The notes under the pieces: model-generated
Database searches by the model: none
What the model saw: the letters and a program-made list of their open reading frames with translations, nothing else
Told to the model about the DNA's origin: nothing
Source: Geobacteraceae bacterium
GTDB taxonomy: Bacteria; Desulfobacterota; Desulfuromonadia; Geobacterales; Pseudopelobacteraceae
DNA length: 64,000 nucleotides
Direction: 5' to 3'
Assembly: GCA_013336525.1 (NCBI GenBank)
Contig: JAAXTM010000002.1
Coordinates: 124,001 to 188,000, forward strand
Program-made: the position numbers and the translations under genes
Shown here: positions 35,172 to 44,153 of the stretch, piece after piece
Layout of the letters: every line of letters begins with the position of its first letter
Position numbering within the stretch: the stretch's first letter is position 1

Positions 35172-37148
35172 TCAGATCGGACAGGTCAGACCTTTCATCT
35201 GTTCAAGCTCCTTAACAACTTCCGCACTCTGAGCTCTGCGCATCTCCATGTTATCGAACATTTCGGTAACCATGGCGCCGACAGATTCCACATTTCGGCT
35301 AATCAATTTGCCGTCATCAACCTGACGTGATGTCGAGTTGACCATTTCATGCGTCATATCCTTAATCGTTTCAATGGATCTGGCAATGCTTCTGGTTGCC
35401 TTGGCCTGATCTGTAGAAGCAGCGAATATCTGTGAGGTCATGGAACTGATCTCTTCCATCGACCTCGCTACAAGTTGGACGCTGGTTACCTGTTCCTGTG
35501 TTGCCTGTTTGATTTGCTTGGTCATATCAAGTGAACAGTTGGAACTGTCGAAGATAGCCTTAAGGGACTCTCCGGTGGTATGCCCCAATTCAACACCACG
35601 TTGCACCAGATCCTTGCTTACCCTGATATTATTAGCAGCTGTTTTTGACTCACTCATGATCTCTTCGATTATGGCGGTAATTTCACCGGTTGAATGGCCG
35701 GTCTGGAGCGACAGATTGCGGATTTCATCGGCCACGACTCCAAAACTCTTTCCGTACTCACCAGCCTGCGCAGCAATGATTGAAGCGTTTAGCGCCAGAA
35801 GATTAGTGCGCTTTGTGATGTCGTTAATGACGCTGACAATATTTTCAATACGAGTGCTGTTCTCGGCCAAGCGCTGAATTGCATCAAATGAAAGACCAAC
35901 CGAATGTTTTATCTCATCAAGAGCTGTGATAGTTTCCGTTACTATGGCCCGGCTATCTTCGGCCTTCTCTTTTACCTGCTGCGAAACTTCGTGTGAAATG
36001 GCCGCATTCTGTTCAACATTACCAATGGTACTGTGAATCTGCTCCATTGCCGATGCTGACTGGTGAACAACCCCTGCCAGATGGTCCAGATTTCGTGTGA
36101 CCTGCTCAATAGCAACTGAGATTTCGTTAACAGCAGAACTAGTTTCATCAATTGAGGCCATCACACCTTCAGAAGCAGATGCGATAATGGAAGTACCGTC
36201 AGCTACAGAATCTACGCCATCCCTCAGATTAGCAACATCTCGTGAATACTGATCACGATTCGCCAGCAGAAACTTGAACGAGCTTTCCATCTCTGAAGTC
36301 AGAGTATCAATTGATGTCAACAAATTGATGCGGGTTATTGCGGATGCCACCTGGTCAGCAAAAAGTAAAATAGTATCGACATCGGAATCATTAAGGGCGC
36401 GGTGACTGTTTTTATTATCAATCCCGAAAACCCCGATAACATCGTTCTTTACAATGATCGGACATAGTATAAAACTTTTGGATCGCAGCGGTGACAAGCT
36501 GTTATGAGGGGGCTGTAAATGGTAATCTTCTGGATAACGCGATATATCATCAATCAGATACACCTTACCCTCATTAATGCACTTAGCTATAACACCGATA
36601 CTCGAATCTATCGGCATGACAACGTGTGAGGGATCGAACCCCTCCGTCCCGACAGCGGCAAAAAAGCGGAGCCTTTTGCCATCTTCAGCCATTAAAATAT
36701 TGACGCGCTCGTAACCCAGAACATCATGCAATCCTTCGGCGCAAAGCAGTAATACTTCATCCAGGTTAAGCGATTTTTGAATCTTGCTGCTGATCTGGTG
36801 AAAATTCTTAATATTCCTGTCCAGAACCTTGTAGCGATTTTCAAATATCTCCTTCTGTTCACCAACTTCCTGATGAAGTACATTGAGCTCTGCAGCACGC
36901 TCATGCAGCTCATCACCGTTCTTGCCGATCATGTACCCAAGCACCGCAAGAACTACAGCCGTGCCGCCCCCGATATAACTGTAAATAGCTAAATGTTCAC
37001 TGTCTTTCACAATATCATTGAAAATCTGTTCAAAGAAACCAAGCCCGGCATCATAATAGAAAAGCAGCCTGATCGCGATCCAGCCGACAGGGGCACCAAC
37101 GCCAAGTATAAAACCGCCAACAGAAAAAAGAGTTGAACGCCTTATCAT
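35172..37148 (-). CDS. Methyl-accepting chemotaxis protein with GAF sensor
   Basis: A 658-residue chemoreceptor. Two membrane helices near residues 9-31 and 55-76 flank a short periplasmic stretch. A coiled linker leads to a GAF domain (about residues 115-285, with IQKSLNLDEVLLLCAEGL and CPIIVKNDVIGVFGIDN), so sensing is probably cytoplasmic. The long signalling coiled coil has the tip TNLLALNASIIAAQAGE followed by FGVVADEIRNLS near residues 455-490, the CheA/CheW contact. The tip differs at a few positions from the usual NAAIEAARAGE. It follows the PilZ gene on the same strand, 18 bases away. Confidence 0.9.
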   Translation of the reverse strand: MIRRSTLFSVGGFILGVGAPVGWIAIRLLFYYDAGLGFFEQIFNDIVKDSEHLAIYSYIGGGTAVVLAVLGYMIGKNGDELHERAAELNVLHQEVGEQKEIFENRYKVLDRNIKNFHQISSKIQKSLNLDEVLLLCAEGLHDVLGYERVNILMAEDGKRLRFFAAVGTEGFDPSHVVMPIDSSIGVIAKCINEGKVYLIDDISRYPEDYHLQPPHNSLSPLRSKSFILCPIIVKNDVIGVFGIDNKNSHRALNDSDVDTILLFADQVASAITRINLLTSIDTLTSEMESSFKFLLANRDQYSRDVANLRDGVDSVADGTSIIASASEGVMASIDETSSAVNEISVAIEQVTRNLDHLAGVVHQSASAMEQIHSTIGNVEQNAAISHEVSQQVKEKAEDSRAIVTETITALDEIKHSVGLSFDAIQRLAENSTRIENIVSVINDITKRTNLLALNASIIAAQAGEYGKSFGVVADEIRNLSLQTGHSTGEITAIIEEIMSESKTAANNIRVSKDLVQRGVELGHTTGESLKAIFDSSNCSLDMTKQIKQATQEQVTSVQLVARSMEEISSMTSQIFAASTDQAKATRSIARSIETIKDMTHEMVNSTSRQVDDGKLISRNVESVGAMVTEMFDNMEMRRAQSAEVVKELEQMKGLTCPI

Positions 37149-37166
37149 AATGCCTTCCTCAACCCG

Positions 37167-37541
37167 TTATTTGTCTGAAGCAAATTTTTCATCAATAGAA
37201 TGCCCTATCTCTTCCATAACCTTGTCCGAATCATCAATGTTATAGGCAATGATATTCTTAAGGTGCGTGTATGAATCCAGATCCATCTTCTCAAAGGTAA
37301 AACCAACGCCATCCTCCGCAATACGGGTTACAACACCAGTAAAATTAACCGCTATTTCCGGAAGGGTACCAGTAAGTATAATAGTTATATCCGCTACTTT
37401 ACCTTCAGTGAGTTGCTCGTTGGTCAGCATGAACATACCGGTCATGCTGAGATTTTCTACCGCGCCCTGAAACTGTCGATCATCAATCCTGATGGTCGCC
37501 CCGACATTGAAATGTACACGTGAAAATTTCCGGGTACTCAT
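37167..37541 (-). CDS. PilZ-domain protein
   Basis: A 124-residue protein of one PilZ domain, the c-di-GMP receptor fold. The N-terminus has TRKFSRVHFNVGATIRI (an Arg-x4-Arg-like loop is only partly kept: Arg4, Lys5, Arg8) and NLSMTGMFML supplies the Asp/Asn-x-Ser-x2-Gly motif. With a weakened first loop, c-di-GMP binding is uncertain. It directly precedes the chemoreceptor gene on the minus strand, so it may link second-messenger signals to motility. GGAGG precedes the ATG. Confidence 0.82.
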   Translation of the reverse strand: MSTRKFSRVHFNVGATIRIDDRQFQGAVENLSMTGMFMLTNEQLTEGKVADITIILTGTLPEIAVNFTGVVTRIAEDGVGFTFEKMDLDSYTHLKNIIAYNIDDSDKVMEEIGHSIDEKFASDK

Positions 37542-37568
37542 TCGTTACCTCCGCTGCTGCTTATATAA

Positions 37569-38546
37569 TCAGGCTTTTCCAGCTGAGCCGAGAACCGCCT
37601 CGTTCTTATGCTTTACCAGCTTGACAAGCTCTTTACGAGCCTCACCAAGATATTTGCGCGGATCAAATTCCTTGGGATCTTTGGCAAAGTATTCACGAAT
37701 TTTTGCAGTTACCGCCAGCCTGCCATCGGAATCAATATTGATCTTGCAGACAGAGCTTGCTGCAGCCTGGCGCAGCTGTTCTTCCGGAACACCAAGCGCC
37801 CCTTCGAGATTGCCGCCATACTGGTTGATCAATGCTACGTACTCCTGGACAACTGATGAAGCACCATGAAGAACGATCGGGAAACCGGGAATACGTTTTT
37901 CGCACTCCTCCAGAATATCAAAACGGAGCGGCGGAACCGGCAGGCCTGGCTTGAATTTAAATGCCCCATGGCTGGTCCCGATAGAAATAGCCAAAGAATC
38001 AACACCGGTTTTTTTCACAAACTCTTCAACCTCTTCCGGCTTTGTATAGGTGGAATGTTCCGAAGATACTTCATCCTCGATGCCAGCCAGAACGCCCAGT
38101 TCCGCTTCAACAGAAACACCGAACTGATGGGCATACTCGACAACTTTTTTGGCAAGCGCCATATTCTCTTCGAAAGGAAGATGTGAGCCATCAATCATGA
38201 CCGACGAAAAACCATTATCTACGCAAGACTTGCACAGTTCAAAGGTGTCACCGTGATCAAGGTGCAGACAGATTGGAATATTGGAGCCGGCTTCACGGGC
38301 CATCTGCACGGCCCCCATCGCCATATAACGGAGCATGGTTTCGTTTGCGTAACTGCGTGCGCCCTTGGAAACTTGGATAATAACTGGTGAGCTTGTTTCT
38401 ACACAGGCGACCACAATTGCCTGAAGCTGTTCGAGGTTATTGAAATTATAGGCAGGAATGGCATATTTTCCAGCCATCGCTTTGCTGAACATCTCTTTGG
38501 TGTTGGACAAACCTAATTCACTGTAATGAACTTTCTGCTTTTCCAT
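37569..38546 (-). CDS. fba: Class II fructose-bisphosphate aldolase
   Basis: Zinc enzyme of glycolysis and gluconeogenesis that interconverts fructose-1,6-bisphosphate and the triose phosphates. It has 325 residues. IPAYNFNNLEQLQAIV near residue 31, LHLDHGDTFELC near residue 93 (zinc and catalytic Asp), and the later VLHGASSVV near residue 228 with the second zinc His are conserved. The EDEVSSEHSTYTKPEEVEEF loop is typical of this subgroup. The ATG at 38546 has a G-rich binding site; the 23 codons upstream in frame are not needed. Transcription is likely independent. Confidence 0.93.
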   Translation of the reverse strand: MEKQKVHYSELGLSNTKEMFSKAMAGKYAIPAYNFNNLEQLQAIVVACVETSSPVIIQVSKGARSYANETMLRYMAMGAVQMAREAGSNIPICLHLDHGDTFELCKSCVDNGFSSVMIDGSHLPFEENMALAKKVVEYAHQFGVSVEAELGVLAGIEDEVSSEHSTYTKPEEVEEFVKKTGVDSLAISIGTSHGAFKFKPGLPVPPLRFDILEECEKRIPGFPIVLHGASSVVQEYVALINQYGGNLEGALGVPEEQLRQAAASSVCKINIDSDGRLAVTAKIREYFAKDPKEFDPRKYLGEARKELVKLVKHKNEAVLGSAGKA

Positions 38547-38658
38547 TTCGTCCCCCCCTCGGGTGCTTTTTAATATGCAAATCAACAATGCATTCAGCAG
38601 ATACGGTTGATACAAATACCACGCAACTACCGTATAATCAAGGTGTAAACAGCACGGG

Positions 38659-39603
38659 TCAGATTGCCGTCACAGAGCTATGAGCCGAGAGTTGAAGCGG
38701 CTTAAAATGCGTGACACACCATTCGAGGATATCACCACAGGAGTATCTATCAAGTTCCTGTGGCGGGCTCAATCCAAGAAAACAGATGGCTGTAATAAGC
38801 AGGTCCTGTTCCCTGCCGGCTGTATTTCCCAACTGATGTGAAATCAGATGGTCACGCTTACTCAGCTTGGATCCGTTCGGGCCGACAACGAGCGGCAGGT
38901 GACAATAAGCCGGTTCTGGAAAACCGAGCAACCGCTGCAGATATATCTGGCGTGGCGTCGAAACGATCAGGTCATCCCCTCGCACTACCTGATTTACTCC
39001 AGCCAAATAATCGTCGACAACAACCGCCAGTTGATAAGCAAACTCGCCGTCGCCCCTCTTCAGAATGAAATCCCCGCAGGCATCAGAGAGATTCTGGCAA
39101 ACACGCCCCTTGCGCAGGTCGGAAAAGCAGATTTCCTCATCCTGCACCCTGACCCGCCAGGAGCGGACAGGAGAGCCCACTTTCATCCCCCCCCGGCAAC
39201 TCCCGGGATACGACATGCAATCATCATCGACATGAGGAGCTGAGGCACTTCTGGCAATTTCCTTGCGTGAGCAACCGCATGGATAGACCATCCCGGACTG
39301 TTGCAGTGTCTCAAAAAAGTATTGATACTCTTTCAGATGTCGGCTTTGCCGATTAACCTCTCCATCCCAAAGCAGGCCAAACGACTCCAATGTCCGCATG
39401 ATGTCATCTGCCATTCCTGGTACCTGACGCTGTGCATCCAGATCATCGAGGCGCAACAACCAGCGCCCGCCCGCCTGTTTCGCCATCAGATAACTACCGA
39501 CTGCCGCCACCAGTGAACCGGTGTGCAATGCACCGGTAGGAGAAGGGGCAAATCGTCCGACTACTTGACGGTCGCTATGTCCTTCACGGCTGTCAGCCGA
39601 CAA
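38659..39603 (-). CDS. gluQ: Glutamyl-Q tRNA(Asp) synthetase
   Basis: Attaches glutamate to queuosine of tRNA-Asp. It has 314 residues and lacks the anticodon domain of GluRS, as expected. GRFAPSPTGALHTGSLVAA near residue 16 is the class I HIGH-like site, CGCSRKEI and CMSYPGSC form the zinc site, and NGSKLSKRDH near residue 246 is the KMSKS-like loop. The only possible start is a TTG at 39603, which overlaps the ppnP end by 11 bases. FolE2 in the window can supply the queuosine precursor route. Confidence 0.88.
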   Translation of the reverse strand: MSADSREGHSDRQVVGRFAPSPTGALHTGSLVAAVGSYLMAKQAGGRWLLRLDDLDAQRQVPGMADDIMRTLESFGLLWDGEVNRQSRHLKEYQYFFETLQQSGMVYPCGCSRKEIARSASAPHVDDDCMSYPGSCRGGMKVGSPVRSWRVRVQDEEICFSDLRKGRVCQNLSDACGDFILKRGDGEFAYQLAVVVDDYLAGVNQVVRGDDLIVSTPRQIYLQRLLGFPEPAYCHLPLVVGPNGSKLSKRDHLISHQLGNTAGREQDLLITAICFLGLSPPQELDRYSCGDILEWCVTHFKPLQLSAHSSVTAI

Positions 39604-39907
39604 AGGAACAGCAATAATCTGTCAAGACCGGCACCTTCATCAGAAAAACAGAATTTGCCGGAACATCAAAAGCCTCTCCGCCTGCTATTTTCTGCCACTC
39701 ATTCTCACCCTTCAACAGCCACTCCAGCTCTCCGGATAGAATCTCCATGATCTCTGCGGCACCGGTGGAAAATTCATATTCCCCAGGCTGCATGACACCC
39801 AAAGTTTTTTTTGTGCCATCGGCAAACAGTACCGTATGGCTGATGACCTTGCCGCCAAAATAAATATTGGCCTTCTTGACCACAGTAACTTCTTTGAACT
39901 CTGACAT
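39593..39907 (-). CDS. ppnP: Pyrimidine/purine nucleoside phosphorylase PpnP
   Basis: Small cupin-fold enzyme of 104 residues (DUF1255/YaiE family) that phosphorolyses several nucleosides. The N-terminus EFKEVTVVKKANIYFGGKVIS, central LGVMQPGEYEFSTGAAEIMEIL, and C-terminal AFDVPANSVFLMKV plus DYCCSFVG match the family closely. The ATG follows GGGAGG. It ends inside the start of gluQ. Its own transcript probably begins between the terminator at 39961 and 39907. Confidence 0.93.
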   Translation of the reverse strand: MSEFKEVTVVKKANIYFGGKVISHTVLFADGTKKTLGVMQPGEYEFSTGAAEIMEILSGELEWLLKGENEWQKIAGGEAFDVPANSVFLMKVPVLTDYCCSFVG

Positions 39908-39960
39908 TGCATCCTCCCGAAATATTGTGTCTGGTTATTGTAGTTATGCCGCAGGGTACA

Positions 39961-39993
39961 AAAAAACCCGCTATAGTTCAACAGCGGGTTTTT
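39961..39993. terminator. Terminator after the 130-residue exported protein
   Basis: AAAAACCCGCT (39962-39972) and AGCGGGTTTTT (39983-39993) form an 11-base perfect stem with a 10-base loop. T runs occur on both strands. It serves the minus-strand gene at 40022. Confidence 0.85.
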
Positions 39994-40021
39994 CAAATTA
40001 CACACAGTATTAAGTTTTTTA

Positions 40022-40414
40022 TTAGTTGAAGGAGCCCCGGATCAAATCGGCCTTCCATGCAACTGTGGTATGCTTTGTTACAGGCGATACTATCAATTCA
40101 GGTGTGATTGTCGGAAAGGCAACCTTTATGCCTCCGTTTCCTACTTCAGCAAAAGCACGAGCTGATTTAGCCAATCCGTATGCTGTGCCAGCAAGAACTC
40201 CGGCGGCAGCACCATAAGAAATATAATTTAAGTGATCAGCTGGCTTATCCCTGAAAACCAATAGCGCACCGCCGATAAGTCCACCAATTGCTGCGCCGTA
40301 AAATGCATCTGTAAAAACTTCCCTTATCGTGTCATCAGCAGCAAATGCCGAGGAAGCTGTTGAAAAAACTGAAACCAGCGTTATTACCGCGATAAGTTTT
40401 CTATATAGCTTCAT
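40022..40414 (-). CDS. Exported hypothetical protein with glycine zipper
   Basis: A 130-residue protein with a clear signal peptide (residues 1-25, ending SSAFA) and a hydrophobic Gly-rich segment (FYGAAIGGLIGGALLVF, residues about 38-54) followed by a second small-residue helix (YGAAAGVLAGTAYGLA). This glycine-zipper pattern occurs in envelope and outer-membrane proteins. The C-terminal half is beta-rich. The family is not recognised. GAGG lies upstream of the ATG. It is monocistronic, with its own terminator. Confidence 0.78.
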   Translation of the reverse strand: MKLYRKLIAVITLVSVFSTASSAFAADDTIREVFTDAFYGAAIGGLIGGALLVFRDKPADHLNYISYGAAAGVLAGTAYGLAKSARAFAEVGNGGIKVAFPTITPELIVSPVTKHTTVAWKADLIRGSFN

Positions 40415-40528
40415 ATCTTATTATCCTCAGTCAAATTAAGTTTGTACACTACATTGCTAGCATATAACGGTGCATTCAGTCAAGCCGCTTTTTTATAAAC
40501 ATCTAATTATACGTATATTGTTATACAT

Positions 40529-43171
40529 TTAACCTGCCTGAATCAGAGTTTTCACGAGAGCTTCTTCTTCCTCCCGGCTGCCTACATCACCATCAAGACG
40601 CGCATGAAGCAGACGTTCCTTGATACGCCCGAACAACGGCCCTGGATTCAGTCCCAGCCCCAGAAGGTATTCTCCGTCCAAAAGCGGAGAAACCGTTCGC
40701 AGCTTGGTTAAATACAGTGATACGTAGCGCCTTACCTGCTCACTACTGGCACGGGCCGCCATATAAAGCAGCATCTCCAGCGTAAAGCCGCTGAACATGT
40801 CATATAGTTGGCTGTTACGTACTTCGCCTGCCAGCTTCAGACGCCGCTTGATCGCACTCAATGTTGTAAAGGCCTGGCGGCGTTGGCTGCAGAGCCGTGA
40901 GGCGACGCGCCCCGGAATTGCCAAGCGGTCACAGGCATCACTGAATTCATTCGATTTGAGCCCATCGCACAGTGCCAGAAAATATACCTGCCAAGGCTCA
41001 CAACGATCTTCCAGATAGAGCAGCCTGAACCAGGCCATCACTTGTTCCGTTTCCTGCAAAACCCTCTCTGTGGATGGCACCAGCTTCAGTGCGGGATGGA
41101 TAAAGGGCAGAAGCCCCAGTGAAGACATGCGCCCAATGGCCGCCGTCGGCACCTTTTCACACATGATCTGCACCAGTTCGCTCAGCAGACGCTCCCCTCC
41201 CAGTTTATCAAGGAGATTCATACGAACTGCACTATGGATAAGGTTTTCGGTATGCGGTGCGATGTGAAATCCGAGGCGCTGTTCAAAGCGGATAGCCCTG
41301 AACACTCGAGTCGGATCTTCGACAAAAGACAGGTTATGCAGCACCCTGACGACCTTTTCCTGAACATCCTGCTGGCCACCGAAATGATCTGTCATTTGAC
41401 CGAAACGGTCGTTGTTGATACACAAAGCAAGAGTATTTACAGTAAAATCCCGCCGATAAAGGTCATGCCGAAGCGAAGCCCGCTCAACAGTAGGCAGCGC
41501 TCCGGGAGATTCGTAATATTCCAGGCGGGTGCTTGCTACATCAATCTTGCGGCCACAGGGTAGGACCAGCACCGCCGTGCCGAATTTTTCGTGACTTCGC
41601 GCCCTGCCACCGTACTGTGCGGCAAAACGCTCCGCGAAGAAAACGCCATCTCCTTCAACGGTTACATCTATATCCAGATTGTCCACCCCGAGCAGCAGGT
41701 CGCGAACAAAACCACCAACCGCATAAACCGACAGACCGAGCCTGTCACCAACGTCACCCAGCTTATGGAGTATATCGCGGGTTTCAGCTGAAAGCCTTTT
41801 GCCGAGTAATCCTGCAATTGATCTGGTTCTAATCGGCACATCCAGAGAATCAAGATCATATAGTACACCGGCCTGCCCGCGACTACCTCCGTAGATATAA
41901 CGCATCAGATCGGTCCGCGTTACCGCTCCTGCCAGCCGTGTTCCGACAAAAACAGGTACGAAACGGCGATTGCCGGTAACCATATAGGACTGAATATCTG
42001 CAAGAGGGGTTTCAGATGTCGCAGAGAGATACTCCGTATGCATAAAGTCAGTAACCGGCGATTCACCCAGTCCGTGGTACAACGCTTTCTCAACTGTCTT
42101 GCGCGAAACAATACCGACCATCGTTTCACCGGCCATGACCGGCATAGCGTTACAATTGTAGCGTGTCAGAAATTCACGGGCTTCAGCAATACTAACCGAG
42201 TCAGGCATTGTCTTGACCGGCGTTGACATGATGCTCCCAGCCGTTGTCTCTGCCCTGACAGAAAGACGCAGCAGCCCGTCAAGCCGTTCCAAAACCTCTT
42301 TCAACGACTTATCATGTACTACAGCCGAAGCCGCAGTAGCATGGCCTCCCCCCTCAAACTCCTTCATAATTTCGCCGGCATCTATTTCGGGGATATGGCT
42401 GCGCGCTACCAGATACACATGATCTTCCATCGCCACCGCCAGAAACAGGGCATCCATATTTTCCATATCCCGCATCAGGTGAGCCAACGAAGCGATGTCA
42501 CCAACATAATGATCGCAGGAAGCATGCGCAATCGAGATGATGATCCCATTCACCGTACTGGTCTTGAGTGTTGTCAGTAGCTGTTTCAAAAGCTCCATCT
42601 GCGCCTTTGTCAACTCGGGCGTCAGAGCATCACTAACAACGTTGAGACGCCCACCCTGCCCCAGCAGCCAGCCGGCTGCACGGTAATCATCCGGTGTCGA
42701 AGAGGCAAACAGCAGACGCCCGGTGTCTTCATGGATACCGAGCAAGATCAGCGTGGCCTCTTCGGGTGTCAGACCAATACCCTGTTCCATAAGAGAAGAT
42801 GAAAGGAGGGTCGAAGCAGAACCGCAGGATGCAATCTTACCACCGGTCGGCAAAATGCTATCAACCGTCACCGGGTGATGATCATAGATGTGGATTTCCA
42901 AGCCGGGCCGCCCGAGTATTTCTGCAAAGCGGCCTATACGGGATGCATGCTGGCAATCTACGATGATCAGGCGGGTTATTAATTCAAGGTTGATATCTTT
43001 GGCGCGGGTGAAATACGGCAGGTATTCCGGATGACGCTGGACGAAATCACGCACCCCTTTCTCCTGCGACCCGGGAAATGAGAGCAGTGCGCCTGGATAG
43101 AGCTTGAGCGCCGCAGTCATGGCGCCCAGGCAATCAAAGTCGGCATTTGTATGGGTCGTGATAACATCCAT
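40529..43171 (-). CDS. DHH-CBS-tRNA nucleotidyltransferase fusion (probable A-adding enzyme)
   Basis: An 880-residue fusion. Residues 1-310 are a DHH phosphoesterase module (THTNADFDCLGAM, IIVDCQH, YDHHPV, and the DHHA1 motif GGGHATAASA). Residues about 315-430 are two CBS domains. From about 465 a class II nucleotidyltransferase follows with YAVGGFVRDLLLGVDNLDIDV, RRDFTVNTLALCI and VEDPTRVFRAIRFEQRLGF. Geobacter-type bacteria split tRNA CCA addition between C-adding and A-adding enzymes and also have a related poly(A) polymerase; this architecture suits the A-adding type, but the two cannot be separated by eye. Confidence 0.88.
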   Translation of the reverse strand: MDVITTHTNADFDCLGAMTAALKLYPGALLSFPGSQEKGVRDFVQRHPEYLPYFTRAKDINLELITRLIIVDCQHASRIGRFAEILGRPGLEIHIYDHHPVTVDSILPTGGKIASCGSASTLLSSSLMEQGIGLTPEEATLILLGIHEDTGRLLFASSTPDDYRAAGWLLGQGGRLNVVSDALTPELTKAQMELLKQLLTTLKTSTVNGIIISIAHASCDHYVGDIASLAHLMRDMENMDALFLAVAMEDHVYLVARSHIPEIDAGEIMKEFEGGGHATAASAVVHDKSLKEVLERLDGLLRLSVRAETTAGSIMSTPVKTMPDSVSIAEAREFLTRYNCNAMPVMAGETMVGIVSRKTVEKALYHGLGESPVTDFMHTEYLSATSETPLADIQSYMVTGNRRFVPVFVGTRLAGAVTRTDLMRYIYGGSRGQAGVLYDLDSLDVPIRTRSIAGLLGKRLSAETRDILHKLGDVGDRLGLSVYAVGGFVRDLLLGVDNLDIDVTVEGDGVFFAERFAAQYGGRARSHEKFGTAVLVLPCGRKIDVASTRLEYYESPGALPTVERASLRHDLYRRDFTVNTLALCINNDRFGQMTDHFGGQQDVQEKVVRVLHNLSFVEDPTRVFRAIRFEQRLGFHIAPHTENLIHSAVRMNLLDKLGGERLLSELVQIMCEKVPTAAIGRMSSLGLLPFIHPALKLVPSTERVLQETEQVMAWFRLLYLEDRCEPWQVYFLALCDGLKSNEFSDACDRLAIPGRVASRLCSQRRQAFTTLSAIKRRLKLAGEVRNSQLYDMFSGFTLEMLLYMAARASSEQVRRYVSLYLTKLRTVSPLLDGEYLLGLGLNPGPLFGRIKERLLHARLDGDVGSREEEEALVKTLIQAG

Positions 43172-43405
43172 ATGGTTTGTGCCTTATTCGCAAAAAATAT
43201 GTTGATCACTACAGGGTTCTGTATGCTCATTCTATAATACAAAAACGTATTTGAGTCTAAACTTCATTTTATTATCTGGGTGATTGTCTTATTAAGTACT
43301 GTCCGCCTCATAAGTGGTCTCTAATTGTTGACGGAAAATTTTACACTCATACTATTCAAAACCATCTGGAAATACAAACTTCTGCATATACGGCTACTTA
43401 CAGTT
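43172..43405. other. AT-rich upstream region of the PEP-CTERM gene
   Basis: About 230 bases between the nucleotidyltransferase start and the sigma54 promoter, with no gene. It should contain the nucleotidyltransferase promoter on the minus strand and, if the sigma54 promoter is real, enhancer sites for an activator. I see GGAAAATTTTAC (43335-43346) but no clear paired dyads. Confidence 0.4.
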
Positions 43406-43423
43406 TAGGCATATACTTTGCTT
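43406..43423 (+). promoter_or_regulatory. Sigma54-type promoter of the PEP-CTERM gene
   Basis: TAGGCATATACTTTGCTT gives GG (43408-43409), ten bases, then GC (43420-43421). This is the exact -24/-12 spacing of sigma54 promoters, with GGCA and TTGC cores. Transcription would start near 43433, about 50 bases before the ATG. Confidence 0.6.
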
Positions 43424-43482
43424 ATAAAATGTCAAACAATTTAATAGTCCAGTTTCTGACTTCACTAATAGGGAGTGATAAA

Positions 43483-44031
43483 ATGAAAAAGTTAACTGCA
43501 TTACTAGTAGGGGCTGTGTTGATGATTGGTATGGTTGGTACAGCAAGTGCCTTGACCTATACAAGTACAACTGAACTTGATCTTTTTTTAAGTGGGACAG
43601 GAACGAAAACATGGGATCAGGCAATGCCAGGTGATTTTGAAATACCGTATGACGTTGTAAACAGCGCTACACTGACGATTAATGCTTTCGGTGTAGACGG
43701 TAATAATGACAAGGTTTACATTGAGAATGTCTACGAGGGTAAATTGGTTACCGGTGTATGGAGTTGGTCCAACCTTCTTTTGGGCTCGTCCTCAACTTTT
43801 GACATTGCATCATCAATCACTTCACCTTGGTCTACAGGGGACTCTCTTGACGTAGCATTAAACTACAAAGAGATAGGATGTTTTAATTTCCTTTACCTTG
43901 ACAACTCTGTGCTGAATCTCGATTACACCAACAATTCCGCCCCAGTCCCTGAACCCGGCACGTTGATGCTGCTCGGTGCTGGTATGCTAGGCCTTGCTAT
44001 CTTCGGCAAGCGCAGGATGAACAAGGCTTAA
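43483..44031 (+). CDS. PEP-CTERM sorting-domain protein
   Basis: A 182-residue secreted protein with a signal peptide (KKLTALLVGAVLMIGMVGTASA) and a C-terminal PEP-CTERM tail: VPEPGTLMLLGAGMLGLAI, then a Lys/Arg cluster (KRRMNK). Exosortase is expected to recognise the PEP motif and cut off the tail. The body is Ser/Thr/Asn-rich beta-sandwich-like, with no known enzyme motif. GGGAG precedes the ATG. It has a sigma54-like promoter and a terminator, so it is a monocistronic unit. No exosortase gene is in the window. Confidence 0.9.
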   Translation: MKKLTALLVGAVLMIGMVGTASALTYTSTTELDLFLSGTGTKTWDQAMPGDFEIPYDVVNSATLTINAFGVDGNNDKVYIENVYEGKLVTGVWSWSNLLLGSSSTFDIASSITSPWSTGDSLDVALNYKEIGCFNFLYLDNSVLNLDYTNNSAPVPEPGTLMLLGAGMLGLAIFGKRRMNKA

Positions 44032-44055
44032 AGCCGTCTGATCACATATCAAAAC

Positions 44056-44090
44056 AAAAGGGCGGTGCAGACAAGCATCGCCCTTTTTTC
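44056..44090. terminator. Bidirectional terminator between PEP-CTERM gene and glgP
   Basis: AAAAGGGCG-GTGC (44056-44068) pairs with GCA-TCGCCCTTTT (44075-44087) around AGACAA, with one mismatch. T runs on both strands serve the two convergent genes. Confidence 0.88.
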
Positions 44091-44153
44091 TCTTTTTTCC
44101 GTCACCATGATCCTTAACCAAGGTGTAAAATAATCCGACACAAATCCGTCAGC

